A DNA stretch of 10,159 nt from contig CAZFDT010000125.1 in assembly GCA_964518335.1 (NCBI GenBank), positions 1 to 10,159 on the forward strand, read 5' to 3'. Source of the DNA: CAZFDT01 sp964518335. GTDB taxonomy: Bacteria; Planctomycetota; Phycisphaerae; Phycisphaerales; Phycisphaeraceae. This document shows, in pieces, positions 1 through 7,852 of the stretch. The translations under genes and the position numbers were made by a program. Under the pieces are notes generated by a model, which searched no databases, was not told the origin of the DNA, and was given only the letters and a program-made list of their open reading frames with translations. Position 1 is the stretch's first letter. Every line of letters begins with the position of its first letter.

Positions 1-1016
1 CCGACGTGGACGGCAGCCACATCCGCACGCTGCTGCTCACCTTCTTCTTCCGCCAGATGAAGGACCTGGTTCGCGAGGGCCGCGTCTATATCGCCCAGCC
101 CCCGCTCTACCAGGTGACGCGAGGCAAGAAGAGCGAGTACGTCCTCAACGAAAAGCACATGCGCGCCAAGCTCAGCGACCTGGGCATCGACGGCGCTACG
201 CTGGTCATCCACGACGACGAGCACAGGCCGGTGCGCCGCCTGGCCGGCGACGAGCTGCGCAGCGCCTTCGGCCTGCTCACGCAACTCGACGAGCTGGTCA
301 CGATCGTCGAACGCCGCGGCATCGATTTCGAGGACCTGCTGGCGCTGCGGTCGCAGGACCCGGAGGGCCGGGGCCGATTGCCGCGCATCCGCATGGAGAC
401 GCCGGGACACGCCGGCGAGGGGCGATACTTCTGGTCGGACAAGGAGGAGGACGCCTACCGGGCCCAGCACGGGCTGACCCAGGCCGATCCCGATCTGGAC
501 CGCGTCATCGGCGAAGGCAACGGCGACGCCCCGCGCCAGGCCTCCGGCGGCGTGGCCATGCGCAAGGAGCTGCACGAGACGCGCGAGCTCGAACGCGTCT
601 TCGCACGCCTGGCGGAGCACGGCCTGGCCATCGACGACTACACCCTGCGGCAGGAGCAGTCGCCCAGCGGCGAGAAGATGCCCACCCGCTTCGAGCTGCA
701 GTTGCCCACGCACGGCCGCACCGACGATGACGCCCGATCCGTGTCCGTGGTCAACCTTGCAGGGATCGTCCCCGCCATTCTCGACGCCGGCAAGCACGGC
801 ATCGAGATCAAGCGGTTCAAGGGCCTGGGTGAAATGGACGCCGATCAGCTTTGGGAAACGACGATGAACCCCGCCAATCGCGTGCTGCTGCGCGTGACGT
901 GGGACGCCGCCAGCGAGGCGGAGAAGCTGTTCTCCATCCTGATGGGCGAGGAGGTCGAGCCCCGCCGGCGCTACATCGAGGACCACGCGCTCGAGGTCAA
1001 GAACCTCGATGTATGA
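1..1016 (+). CDS. gyrB: DNA gyrase subunit B, C-terminal part (5' end outside window)
   Basis: The ATPase subunit of DNA gyrase, a type IIA topoisomerase that introduces negative supercoils together with GyrA. The reading frame is open from the left edge (first full codon at 3), so this is the last 338 or so residues. It opens in the Toprim domain with DVDGSHIRTLLLTFFFRQM, including the metal-binding DxD. Near the end it has the GyrB signature KRFKGLGEMDADQLWETTM, and it closes with EVEPRRRYIE and VKNLDV, which favours GyrB over ParE. Between these blocks lie roughly 150 extra residues (from about ALEVKHM-like position 160 to 740 in bases), as in the Gram-negative GyrB insert of E. coli; short GyrB proteins lack this. 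The frame stops with TGA at 1014-1016. Base composition matches its neighbours. The identification is secure; only the N-terminal ATPase and transducer domains are out of view. Confidence 0.97.
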   Translation, partial: DVDGSHIRTLLLTFFFRQMKDLVREGRVYIAQPPLYQVTRGKKSEYVLNEKHMRAKLSDLGIDGATLVIHDDEHRPVRRLAGDELRSAFGLLTQLDELVTIVERRGIDFEDLLALRSQDPEGRGRLPRIRMETPGHAGEGRYFWSDKEEDAYRAQHGLTQADPDLDRVIGEGNGDAPRQASGGVAMRKELHETRELERVFARLAEHGLAIDDYTLRQEQSPSGEKMPTRFELQLPTHGRTDDDARSVSVVNLAGIVPAILDAGKHGIEIKRFKGLGEMDADQLWETTMNPANRVLLRVTWDAASEAEKLFSILMGEEVEPRRRYIEDHALEVKNLDV

Positions 1017-1022
1017 TGTCGC

Positions 1023-1056
1023 GTGCGGCGCGGGCCTGATCGCGTCGCGCCGTCAC
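1023..1056 (+). terminator. GC-rich hairpin just after gyrB, possible terminator
   Basis: A 7-bp perfect stem (1026-1032 with 1046-1052, CGGCGCG/CGCGCCG) is extended by GTG/CAC across a one-base bulge, with a 13-base loop. It starts 7 bases after the gyrB stop. No run of T follows, so it is not a classic intrinsic terminator. In sequence this GC-rich, such stems also arise by chance. It could weaken read-through into the next gene. Confidence 0.25.
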
Positions 1057-1086
1057 AGGTGACGATCTTCGATCCGAGGTGGACCC

Positions 1087-1656
1087 GTGAGCAACATGCC
1101 ACAGAACCCCTGGCCGCAACCGTCCGCATCCTCTGGCCAGGGCGCTACGACGCCGAGGCGCGGCATGCCGTGGTGGGCGTGGGTGCTCCTGGTCATGGGC
1201 GGGCTGTGCGCCTTGTCGTGTGTGTCCTGCATCGGCTTTTTCGCCTGGTTCGGCGCCAACACTCCCGACACGTACATCTACGCCGGCAACGAAGTGCCCG
1301 CCACGTATCTTCAGACCGCGCGCGCCCTGGGCGTGCTCGATCACGACGAGAAGGTGCAGTGGTTTTACAGCGACGACGTCCTGGGCATCGAGGACGGGTT
1401 CTACTTCGTGTCGGACCGTCGCGTCGTGGTGTATCGTGCCGGCTCCACCCCGCCGCAGGCGATCGCCGCGTTCGATCAGATCGCCGAGGTGGACCTGATG
1501 CGCGACACGTCATTTTTCGCGGACAGCACCATCACCCTGACGCTGCACGATGGCGACGTGATCGCGTTCCCCCTGTCGAGCGAGAAGGATCGCGACGTCA
1601 AATTTTTCGAGCTGATCATCGCCAGGTCGCCCGAGGCCAGCAGCCGCATGAGGTGA
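1087..1656 (+). CDS. membrane-anchored protein with a probable PH-like domain
   Basis: A 189-residue protein that I cannot assign to a named family. Residues 1-26 are a proline/serine-rich cytoplasmic-type tail. Residues 29-57 form one strong membrane segment containing Cys41, Cys45 and Cys48. Residues 58-189 are soluble and predominantly beta-like. The stretch from about 88 to 180 (KVQWFYSDDVLG, then GFYFVSDRRVVVYR, an IAEVDLM strand, a TITLTL strand and a closing amphipathic helix KFFELIIAR) resembles bacterial PH-like (bPH) domains, whose repeats of the type F-x-T/S-D/N-R-R-V typify lipid- or membrane-associated proteins. That assignment is by pattern, not by search. The GTG start at 1087 is chosen because GAGGTGG (1076-1082) lies just upstream; an ATG at 1096 is the alternative. 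It lies 70 bases after gyrB, and a role with gyrase is not implied. Confidence 0.6.
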   Translation: MSNMPQNPWPQPSASSGQGATTPRRGMPWWAWVLLVMGGLCALSCVSCIGFFAWFGANTPDTYIYAGNEVPATYLQTARALGVLDHDEKVQWFYSDDVLGIEDGFYFVSDRRVVVYRAGSTPPQAIAAFDQIAEVDLMRDTSFFADSTITLTLHDGDVIAFPLSSEKDRDVKFFELIIARSPEASSRMR

Positions 1657-1778
1657 CTGCCCACCGACGGGGCACCCCCGCCCAACCCGGGCGCCGATTC
1701 TGCCGACAAGAGAATAGGGACAGCCGACTGCCGCGGCCGATAACGCCGTGCGCCGATGGCGTGGGTCAGGGGTGAGGT

Positions 1779-3398
1779 ATGACGCCGTTAACCAAGCTGA
1801 CGCCTCGAGAGCGGGTGAATCTGTGGGCGTTGACGGCGCTGCTGTCAGCGGGACTGGCGGTGCTGCTGGTGTGCCACAGCCTCAGTCTTCCGCTGTCGGC
1901 CGACGAGCAGCCGTACATCGCGGCCGGGGCGGTCGGGGCGCGTCAGGGTCAATGGCCGGTACGCGACTACGCCTACTTTGACATGCCGGCGCTGGCGGTG
2001 ATGTATGCCGGCTTGTTCCGGGTCAGCGATGACCTGCTGCCGACGGCGCGGCTGAGTTCGGCGGCGGCCGGAGCGCTGGCGGCCATCCTGCTGTTTGCCG
2101 CCGCGGTGCGACGACTCGACGCGATCACGACGCTGGGCCGCTTTGGCTTGGCGGCAGGCGCGGCCGTGCTGCTGGTGACTTGCCCGCTGTTCCTCCAGGT
2201 CACCGGACGGGCCATGCCGCACGACTTTGCTGCAGTGGCCGCGCTGGGCGGCATGCTCGCGTCCATGGGAGCGATCCGCACCGCCAGCTCGCGCAAGGCC
2301 GCCGCCTTCGCCGTCGTCGCCGGGCTCTGCGTAGGCACGGCGGTGAGTCTGCGCGTGCTCTACGCGCCGCTGGTGATCGTGATGCTGTTGATGCTGCCGA
2401 TGACGCCGGGCGCAACGCCGGGACGCCGCATGGGCGCGGCGCTGGCCGCGGCGGTCGCCGTCGCTGCCGCGTGGGCGCCGACCTACGTGCTCCTGCGCAA
2501 GACGCCCGACGTGCTGTGGTTCGCCACCGCCGACCTGCCCTTTGCACAGTGGCGACAGTCCGGCTCGTTCTCGTGGTCGCAGTCGTTCGCCAGCGAGTCG
2601 CAGCGGGCCATGCTGCGTCAGCTTGTCGTCGAGCCCTCCACGCTCGTGCTGCTCCTGGCCTTGGGCGGGCTGGCGGTTCTGACGATCGTGGTGGCGGCGC
2701 GGGCCGCCAGCGAGAATCGCCCGCGACATCTGATGATCGAGATCGCCGCCGCGATGACGGCGACGGCGACCACCGCCATGATGGCTCACCTCTGCACGCC
2801 GGCAAGCCAACTGCATCTGTTCGCTGCAGTGCCCCTGGCCGTGCTGACGTGCGTCCTGTGTGCCGCCTACCTCCGTCAGCATGGCGGCGAGCGGGCGCGC
2901 GTGGTGGCGACCACGCTGTACGTCGGCGCCGTGCTGGGCGTGCTTGTGCCCGGCGTGCAGCAATGGTCGGGCGATCTTCGCCGCTTCGACTACGACCAGA
3001 CGCCGGTGGGCGAGCACCTGGCCGAAGCGCGTCAGCTTCGAATGACCGTCCAACAGCGGCACGTGCTGACGCTGCACCCACTGACGGCGCTGGAAGCCGG
3101 CGGGCGGGTCTATCCCGCGCTGATCCTGGGCGAGGCGACGTGGAAGTGGGCGTCGTCGGTGTCGGACGAGCAGCGCGAGCGACTGGGGCTGATCACCCCC
3201 GTGCAGATGGGGGCGTTGGTCAAGGCCTATCCACCGGCGGCGGTGATGATCCGCGAGTCACCGACGCGGGCCGAATTGCCCCTGATGTCATACGCGCGCT
3301 ATCACGGGTTCCGCAAGCAGCCGATGCCATCGGGCGTGGCTCTGTGGGTGACCGAGACGGCGCCGCCCACGGCGTACGTCGCATCGCCGCGACCTTGA
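1779..3398 (+). CDS. GT-C fold (ArnT/PMT-like) multi-pass glycosyltransferase-type protein, copy 1
   Basis: A 539-residue integral membrane protein with an N-terminal helix (about 15-35) and many further hydrophobic segments up to about residue 400, then a soluble C-terminal region. The first extracytoplasmic loop carries an acidic pair, Asp42-Glu43 in SADEQPYIAAG, followed by DYAYFDMP (63-70). This is where GT-C enzymes place their catalytic acid, and GT-C enzymes transfer a sugar from a polyprenyl-phosphate donor on the outer face of the inner membrane. Further marks are RAMPHD (144-149) and LRVLYAPL (191-198). The C-terminal part has VLTLHPLTALEAGGRVY from residue 429. All these blocks recur in the next gene, so the two are paralogs. 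Start ATG 1779 follows a purine-rich AGGGGTGAGG. The 122 bases upstream show no clear promoter. Donor and acceptor cannot be told; an undefined polytopic membrane protein of similar shape is the alternative. Confidence 0.75.
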   Translation: MTPLTKLTPRERVNLWALTALLSAGLAVLLVCHSLSLPLSADEQPYIAAGAVGARQGQWPVRDYAYFDMPALAVMYAGLFRVSDDLLPTARLSSAAAGALAAILLFAAAVRRLDAITTLGRFGLAAGAAVLLVTCPLFLQVTGRAMPHDFAAVAALGGMLASMGAIRTASSRKAAAFAVVAGLCVGTAVSLRVLYAPLVIVMLLMLPMTPGATPGRRMGAALAAAVAVAAAWAPTYVLLRKTPDVLWFATADLPFAQWRQSGSFSWSQSFASESQRAMLRQLVVEPSTLVLLLALGGLAVLTIVVAARAASENRPRHLMIEIAAAMTATATTAMMAHLCTPASQLHLFAAVPLAVLTCVLCAAYLRQHGGERARVVATTLYVGAVLGVLVPGVQQWSGDLRRFDYDQTPVGEHLAEARQLRMTVQQRHVLTLHPLTALEAGGRVYPALILGEATWKWASSVSDEQRERLGLITPVQMGALVKAYPPAAVMIRESPTRAELPLMSYARYHGFRKQPMPSGVALWVTETAPPTAYVASPRP

Positions 3399-3422
3399 CG
3401 CCGCCGATAGAGGAACGCCCGG

Positions 3423-5021
3423 ATGCACCGCTGGCCGGCCCTGATCCTGACGACGCTGCTGTTGACGGCCCTGCTGGGGCTGCTCGTGCATCACGCGCAG
3501 TACGTGACGTTCAACTTCGACGAGCACCAGTTTGTCGCGGCCGGGGCGCTGCTGGCGCGGCGCGGCGCGATGCCGTTCCTCGATTACGCCTATTACCACC
3601 TGCCCAACCTCGCCCTGATTGACGCGGGCGTATTTCTGTTTGTTGACGATCTGCTGGCGTCGGCGCGCGCCGTGTCGGCGGTCGGGGCGTGGCTGGCCAT
3701 GGCGGTGGTAGTCGTCGCGGCCATGCGCCGCTTCGGCGCTTTGCCCCTGCCGATGCGGCTGCTGACGGCGACGGCGCTGCCGGGCCTGATGATGGCCACC
3801 CCGCTGTTCGTGCTCACCAGCGGCAAGGCCTGGAACCAGGACCTGCCCCTGGCGGCGGCCATGCTGGCGCTGGTCGCCCTCTGGCGCGCTGCAGTGAGCC
3901 GTCGCCGCACCGGCCTGTGGGGACTGGCCTGCGGCGCGCTGCTCGGACTGGCCATCGGCGCTCGCATCACCTACGCACCGCTGCTCATCGGCTTTCTCCT
4001 GCTCATTCCCCTGATGCCGCGGGACAAGGACGCCCGCCTGCAAACCATGAGCGGGTTCCTCGGCGGCGGCGGCCTGACGCTCTTGCCGACCATCCTCGTC
4101 TGGCTGGGCAACCCGGCCGCATTCTGGTACGGCGTGCTGCAGTTCCCCCTCATCAACATTCACGCCGAACGTGCCGACACCGTGTCGGCGGCGATCTATC
4201 CCGTCACCCATCGCGCGGTCGAAGCGGCCGACAAGCTGACCCTGCTGCACTACTGGTGCTCGCACCCGCCGACGCTGCTGATCCTGGTCGTCGCGGCCAC
4301 CGTGGCGCTGCCGGGGGCGATCGTGGCTTGGCGCCGACGAGGCGCGGGATCGTTCGCCATGCGATCGGCATCGCTGACGGCGGTGCTGATCCTCGCCGGA
4401 GCGCTGACCCCGCAGCCGATGTATGGGCACTACCTGTATCCCGCCGTGCCGCCGATGGTGTTGTGCATCGTGCTGGGCGCCGTGATGTTGTCGCGGCGTT
4501 TGCCGGCGACGGCGCGGCGGACGCCGCAGCCGCTCGTCCTTGGCACGGCGCTGTGCGGCGCCGCGTTGGGTGTGCCCTTGTTCGCGGGGATGCTCGATGC
4601 AATCGTGAATTCGCCGCCGACCGTGCCGCAGAAGCTGCGCATCGCCTCCGCGGAGCTGGCCCGGACCACCGATGCGCAGCGCGTGCTGACGCTGAGCCCG
4701 ATCACGGCTCTGGAGGCGGGGCGCGACGTGTACAACGGCACGGTGACGGGGCCGCTGCCCTACCGCATGACGCCGTTCGTGCCCGAGCCGCGGCGACAGG
4801 AGGCGGGGCTGCTGGGGCCTGACAATCTTGCACTGACGCTGGCCGACGACCCGCCCGCGGCCATTCTCACGGGGGTGACGCTGCTGCCGATGTGGGAAGA
4901 CGCGCTGGTCCGCTTCGCCAAGGAGCAACGTTACCGCCCGGTGCCGCTGGGCGATCGCCGCGTGCTCTGGCGCGCGCCCGAGGGCGAGGCCGCCTCGACC
5001 GCAGCCGTCCCGGTAAAGTAG
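3423..5021 (+). CDS. GT-C fold (ArnT/PMT-like) multi-pass glycosyltransferase-type protein, copy 2
   Basis: A 532-residue polytopic membrane protein, paralogous to the gene just upstream. Matching blocks in the same order are NFDEHQFVAAG (Asp33-Glu34, the expected catalytic-acid loop), DYAYYHLP (54-61), VDDLLASAR, KAWNQD (135-140), GARITYAPL (179-187) and VLTLSPITALEAG (from about residue 421). Some 10-12 membrane helices span residues 5-400 and a soluble tail follows. In copy 1 the fourth block reads RAMPHD, so the His before the Asp is Gln here; the two may differ in substrate or activity. ATG 3423 is preceded by GAGG at 3410-3413 (9-base spacing) and lies 24 bases after copy 1; rbsK starts 4 bases after its stop. 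Three genes in one operon is likely, suggesting sugar metabolism linked to cell-surface glycosylation, though that link is inference. Confidence 0.75.
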   Translation: MHRWPALILTTLLLTALLGLLVHHAQYVTFNFDEHQFVAAGALLARRGAMPFLDYAYYHLPNLALIDAGVFLFVDDLLASARAVSAVGAWLAMAVVVVAAMRRFGALPLPMRLLTATALPGLMMATPLFVLTSGKAWNQDLPLAAAMLALVALWRAAVSRRRTGLWGLACGALLGLAIGARITYAPLLIGFLLLIPLMPRDKDARLQTMSGFLGGGGLTLLPTILVWLGNPAAFWYGVLQFPLINIHAERADTVSAAIYPVTHRAVEAADKLTLLHYWCSHPPTLLILVVAATVALPGAIVAWRRRGAGSFAMRSASLTAVLILAGALTPQPMYGHYLYPAVPPMVLCIVLGAVMLSRRLPATARRTPQPLVLGTALCGAALGVPLFAGMLDAIVNSPPTVPQKLRIASAELARTTDAQRVLTLSPITALEAGRDVYNGTVTGPLPYRMTPFVPEPRRQEAGLLGPDNLALTLADDPPAAILTGVTLLPMWEDALVRFAKEQRYRPVPLGDRRVLWRAPEGEAASTAAVPVK

Positions 5022-5025
5022 CGGC

Positions 5026-5892
5026 ATGGCGATCCTCAACTTCGGCTCGATCAACATCGACCTGGTCTATCGCGTCCCGCACATCGTCGCACCGGGCCAG
5101 ACCATCACGGCGCGCGAGCGTCGCGTCTTCGCCGGGGGCAAGGGTGCCAACCAGACCATGGCGCTGGCCCGCGCCGGCGCCGCCGTGTTCCACGCCGGAC
5201 GCATCGGCGAGGACGGACGCTGGATCCTCGACAAGCTCACTGCAGCAGGCGCCGACACCTCGCTGGTCGAGATCGACGACGGGCCCACCGGCCACGCCGT
5301 CATCCAGGTCAGCGACGATGGCGAGAACAGCATCGTCATCGACGGCGGGGCCAATCGCCGCATCTCGCGCGATCAGATCGACCGCGCGCTGACGCGCTTC
5401 GGCCAGGGCGATACGCTGGTGCTGCAGAACGAGGTCAACGACGTGGCCCGTATCATCGACGCCGCCGCGCGTCGGGGGTTGACGATTTGCTTCAATCCCG
5501 CCCCGTTCGACTCATCGGTGGCGTCGTTGCCATTGGATCGCGTGGCCGTGCTCATCGTCAACGAATCCGAGGGCAGGGCCCTGGCGGGCGAGGAGGACCA
5601 CAAGCGGGCGGCCGACGCCCTGCATCGCCGAACGGGGGGCGCGGTGGTCATGACATTGGGCGCCCAGGGCGTGCTGTATCGCGACGGGCGCCAATCGCTG
5701 CGGTTGCCCGCTCAGCCGGTGGCGGCGGTCGATACGACGGCCGCAGGCGACACCTTCGCCGGCTACTTTGTGGCCGGATCGACACAAGGACTGGCCGTCC
5801 GCGACGCGCTGGCCATGGCCGTCCGCGCGGCGGGTATTTGCGTCAGTCGGCCCGGCGCCATGGACTCGATCCCTTCACGCCACGAATTCTAA
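5026..5892 (+). CDS. rbsK: ribokinase (PfkB family sugar kinase)
   Basis: Phosphorylates ribose to ribose 5-phosphate with ATP in the cytoplasm. The 288 residues (usual length about 300) contain the full PfkB/ribokinase set: N-terminal GSINIDLVYRVP with substrate-loop residues, GGKGANQ at 37-43, a VNESEG block at 178-183 (the NxxE magnesium/phosphate motif), and DTTAAGDTF at 236-244. Asp242 is the catalytic base and the AAGD form is also that of E. coli RbsK. The C-terminus SRPGAMDSIPSRHEF follows the ribokinase pattern rather than that of fructokinases or adenosine kinases. The gene starts 4 bases after the GT-C copy 2 stop with no strong ribosome binding site, so translation is probably coupled. 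No ribose transporter, RbsD or LacI-type regulator is in view. A ribokinase-like kinase for another pentose or nucleoside cannot be excluded. Confidence 0.9.
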   Translation: MAILNFGSINIDLVYRVPHIVAPGQTITARERRVFAGGKGANQTMALARAGAAVFHAGRIGEDGRWILDKLTAAGADTSLVEIDDGPTGHAVIQVSDDGENSIVIDGGANRRISRDQIDRALTRFGQGDTLVLQNEVNDVARIIDAAARRGLTICFNPAPFDSSVASLPLDRVAVLIVNESEGRALAGEEDHKRAADALHRRTGGAVVMTLGAQGVLYRDGRQSLRLPAQPVAAVDTTAAGDTFAGYFVAGSTQGLAVRDALAMAVRAAGICVSRPGAMDSIPSRHEF

Positions 5893-5965
5893 TCTGTCGG
5901 ATTCGTGCAAACCCCCGGCGCTCGCAGCCATGGCGGCGCGACCGCGACGGTCGACAATCGCTGCC

Positions 5966-7087
5966 ATGCGCTACACCCGGCAAGATTACCTCGACTACAT
6001 GACGTTCGGCCCGTTCGATCGGCCGTGGCTCGTGGAGTTGTTCGGACCGCTGATCGGCCTGGAGGCGGAGTGGCGGGCGCAAGGCGCGACGGAGGACGAA
6101 CTGTCGCTGGTCGCGTTCGATTTCGACCACGTCGATCGGATCGACTGCGGCGGTCACACGGGCATGCGCGGCGGTCTCGAACCGGTGGTGATCCGCGACG
6201 ACGAGGACATGCTTGTGCAGCGCGACCGCCTGGGCCGCACCATGCAACTGGTCAAGAGCAGCGGCACGCTCCCCCTGCCGATCGACTTTCCCGTCAAGAC
6301 CATGGATGACTGGCTGCGCCTCAAGCCGATGTTCGCGTTCGACGAGGCCCGCATCGACTGGGACCAGGTCGCCAAGGCCGAGGCGGCACAGGCCCAAGGT
6401 GCGCTCGTGACCGCCAGCATTGAAGGCGCCTTCGACCGCGCCCGCGAGCTGATGGGCGAGGAGATCGCCTGCTGCGCCTACTACGACCAGCCCGAGCTGA
6501 TGCACGACCTGCTCGACACGCTGCGCGACACGGCGATGCGCGTATTCGAGCGCGTAACGGAGAAACTGACGATCGACCAGCTCTCGGTTCACGAGGACCT
6601 GGCGGGGCGCTCCGGCCCGCTCGCCGGACCCACGCAGGTGCGCGAGTTCTTCATGCCCTACTATCGCCCGGTCTGGGACCTGCTGCACAGCCGGGGCACG
6701 CGACTGTTCAGCATGGACACCGACGGCAACATCGACGCCATCGTTGAACCGCTGCTCAACTGCGGTCTGACGTGCATTTACCCGATGGAGCCGGCCGCGG
6801 GCATGGACATCGTCGCCGTGCGCAAGACCTATGGCCAGCGCCTCGCCGTCAAAGGCGGGATCGACAAGTTCGCTCTGATGCACGGCCGCGACGCGATCCG
6901 CCGCGAACTCGAATACAAGATGCAGCCACTGATGCGCCAGGGCGGAGCGATCTTCGGCCTGGACCACCGCATCCCCAACGGCACGCCGTTGGAGGCCTAC
7001 CGCTACTACGTCGATACGGCGCGGGAAATCCTCGGCCTGCCCCCGCGCAACGGCACGAGCCAAGGCTGGGCACGCATGGCGTTTTGA
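5966..7087 (+). CDS. URO-D superfamily protein (uroporphyrinogen decarboxylase-like, probably not HemE)
   Basis: A 373-residue protein with the TIM-barrel pattern of the uroporphyrinogen decarboxylase superfamily. Recognisable blocks are VHEDLAGRSGPL (208-219), FSMDTDGNI (about 248-256), YPMEPAAGMD, KGGIDK (296-301) and FGLDHRIPNG (about 330-339). These blocks match the large group of URO-D-like proteins that include corrinoid methyltransferases (MtaA/CmuA type) and many uncharacterised members in Planctomycetes and Verrucomicrobia. The RQAGR substrate-binding motif of true HemE is not visible, so a haem role is unlikely. The N-terminus MRYTRQDYLDYMTF is the chosen start; the frame is open further upstream to 5768, but that part overlaps rbsK and looks like translated antisense-type sequence. 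The gene is 73 bases downstream of rbsK on the same strand. Substrate unknown. Confidence 0.85.
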   Translation: MRYTRQDYLDYMTFGPFDRPWLVELFGPLIGLEAEWRAQGATEDELSLVAFDFDHVDRIDCGGHTGMRGGLEPVVIRDDEDMLVQRDRLGRTMQLVKSSGTLPLPIDFPVKTMDDWLRLKPMFAFDEARIDWDQVAKAEAAQAQGALVTASIEGAFDRARELMGEEIACCAYYDQPELMHDLLDTLRDTAMRVFERVTEKLTIDQLSVHEDLAGRSGPLAGPTQVREFFMPYYRPVWDLLHSRGTRLFSMDTDGNIDAIVEPLLNCGLTCIYPMEPAAGMDIVAVRKTYGQRLAVKGGIDKFALMHGRDAIRRELEYKMQPLMRQGGAIFGLDHRIPNGTPLEAYRYYVDTAREILGLPPRNGTSQGWARMAF

Positions 7088-7096
7088 CCGGTGTTT

Positions 7097-7209
7097 CGTA
7101 GGGTGGGCCGAGTCCGCGAGGCCCACCGTTGGGCGCACGTCGCTACAGTGAGGCCGTGTGTGAGCGTGGGCGCACCATGGTGGGCCTCGAAGACTCGGCC
7201 CACCCTACG
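7097..7209. repeat. long imperfect inverted repeat with hairpin arms between convergent genes
   Basis: The left arm (7097-7139) and right arm (7165-7209) are inverted copies. Their outer 31 bases, beginning CGTAGGGTGGGCCGAGTC, agree at 29 positions (mismatch CG versus TT), then similarity falls off. Each arm also folds on itself, with GGTGGGCC pairing with GGCCCACC around a 10-base loop. The spacer is about 25 bases. It lies between the stops of the plus-strand URO-D gene and the minus-strand rpsI gene, so it could act as a bidirectional terminator or mRNA stabiliser. The GTAGGGTGGGCC...GGCCCACC form resembles dispersed REP/MITE-like repeats I associate with planctomycete and other GC-rich genomes. 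Short reading frames across it are artefacts. Confidence 0.85.
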
Positions 7210-7328
7210 TGGTTACACCGCGAGCGGCTTGGGCAGGTGCTCGGCGTCCCATCCGTCGCGGGTTCGATTGGCGGCCATGGTGGCCCTCGACGGTTGCCCG
7301 CCGAGGAACTCCGGGGGACCGTAAGAAG

Positions 7329-7814
7329 TCAGCGCTTGGAGAACTGGAAGCGACGGCGAGCGCCGGGCTGGCCGTACTTCTTACGCTCCACCTCGCGGGA
7401 GTCGCGCGTCAGGAGACTGTTGTCGCGGAGGATCGGCTCCAGCGACGGATCGTACTTGAGCAGCGCGCGGGACAGGCCCAGCACGACGGCGCCGGCCTGC
7501 CCCATGTAGCCGCCGCCTTGGGCGTTGACGAGCACGTCCAGACTGCCTTGGGTCTTGGTGAGTTTCAGCGGGGCCGTGACCGCGTCGCGGTCGCGCAGCT
7601 CGGTGAAGTACTGATCGAAGGGCTTGCCGTTGATCTCAAACTTGCCGCTGCCGTTCTTGACGCGGACGCGGGCGATGGCGGCCTTGCGTCGGCCGGTACC
7701 CCACAGGAACCCGCCCTTGTCGGGCTTGGCGGGGGCGGCAACGGGCTTGGGCTGGGCCACCTCGGTGGCGGCGCCGGCGTCGGCGAGGGCGGTTCCAAAA
7801 GTCTCTTCTGCCAT
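7329..7814 (-). CDS. rpsI: 30S ribosomal protein S9, N-terminally extended
   Basis: S9 of the small ribosomal subunit head, whose C-terminal tail reaches the decoding-site tRNAs. The core starts near residue 37 with LWGTGRRKAAIARVRV and ends with the hallmark ERKKYGQPGARRRFQFSKR, the basic tail with terminal Lys-Arg. The protein is 161 residues; bacterial S9 is usually about 130. The surplus is an Ala/Pro/Lys-rich leader of about 31 residues ahead of the GTGRRK block. ATG 7814 is the only ATG ahead of the core in this frame, and its ribosome binding site is weak. It lies 38 bases downstream of rplM, the near-universal L13-S9 gene pair, so it is read from the rplM promoter. Confidence 0.97.
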   Translation of the reverse strand: MAEETFGTALADAGAATEVAQPKPVAAPAKPDKGGFLWGTGRRKAAIARVRVKNGSGKFEINGKPFDQYFTELRDRDAVTAPLKLTKTQGSLDVLVNAQGGGYMGQAGAVVLGLSRALLKYDPSLEPILRDNSLLTRDSREVERKKYGQPGARRRFQFSKR

Positions 7815-7852
7815 AGTCAGGTCTCAGGTCTGATAGTCCATCGTCGCCGGTG

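Noticed and set aside
1845..5057. Long minus-strand open frames (1845-3077 and 3288-5057)
   Set aside because: They are antisense to the GT-C genes, rich in Arg, His and Gln with no family motif, as expected for frames opposite GC-rich coding DNA.
5768..5965. Upstream extension of the URO-D reading frame
   Set aside because: It overlaps rbsK, is of unlikely composition (Trp, Pro and Arg rich) and precedes the family's natural start.
5843..7138. 431-residue minus-strand open frame opposite the URO-D gene
   Set aside because: The plus-strand frame has clear URO-D motifs; the antisense frame has none.
7091..7324. Short plus-strand frames across the intergenic inverted repeat
   Set aside because: They translate the repeat itself and continue into rpsI antisense; no protein family.
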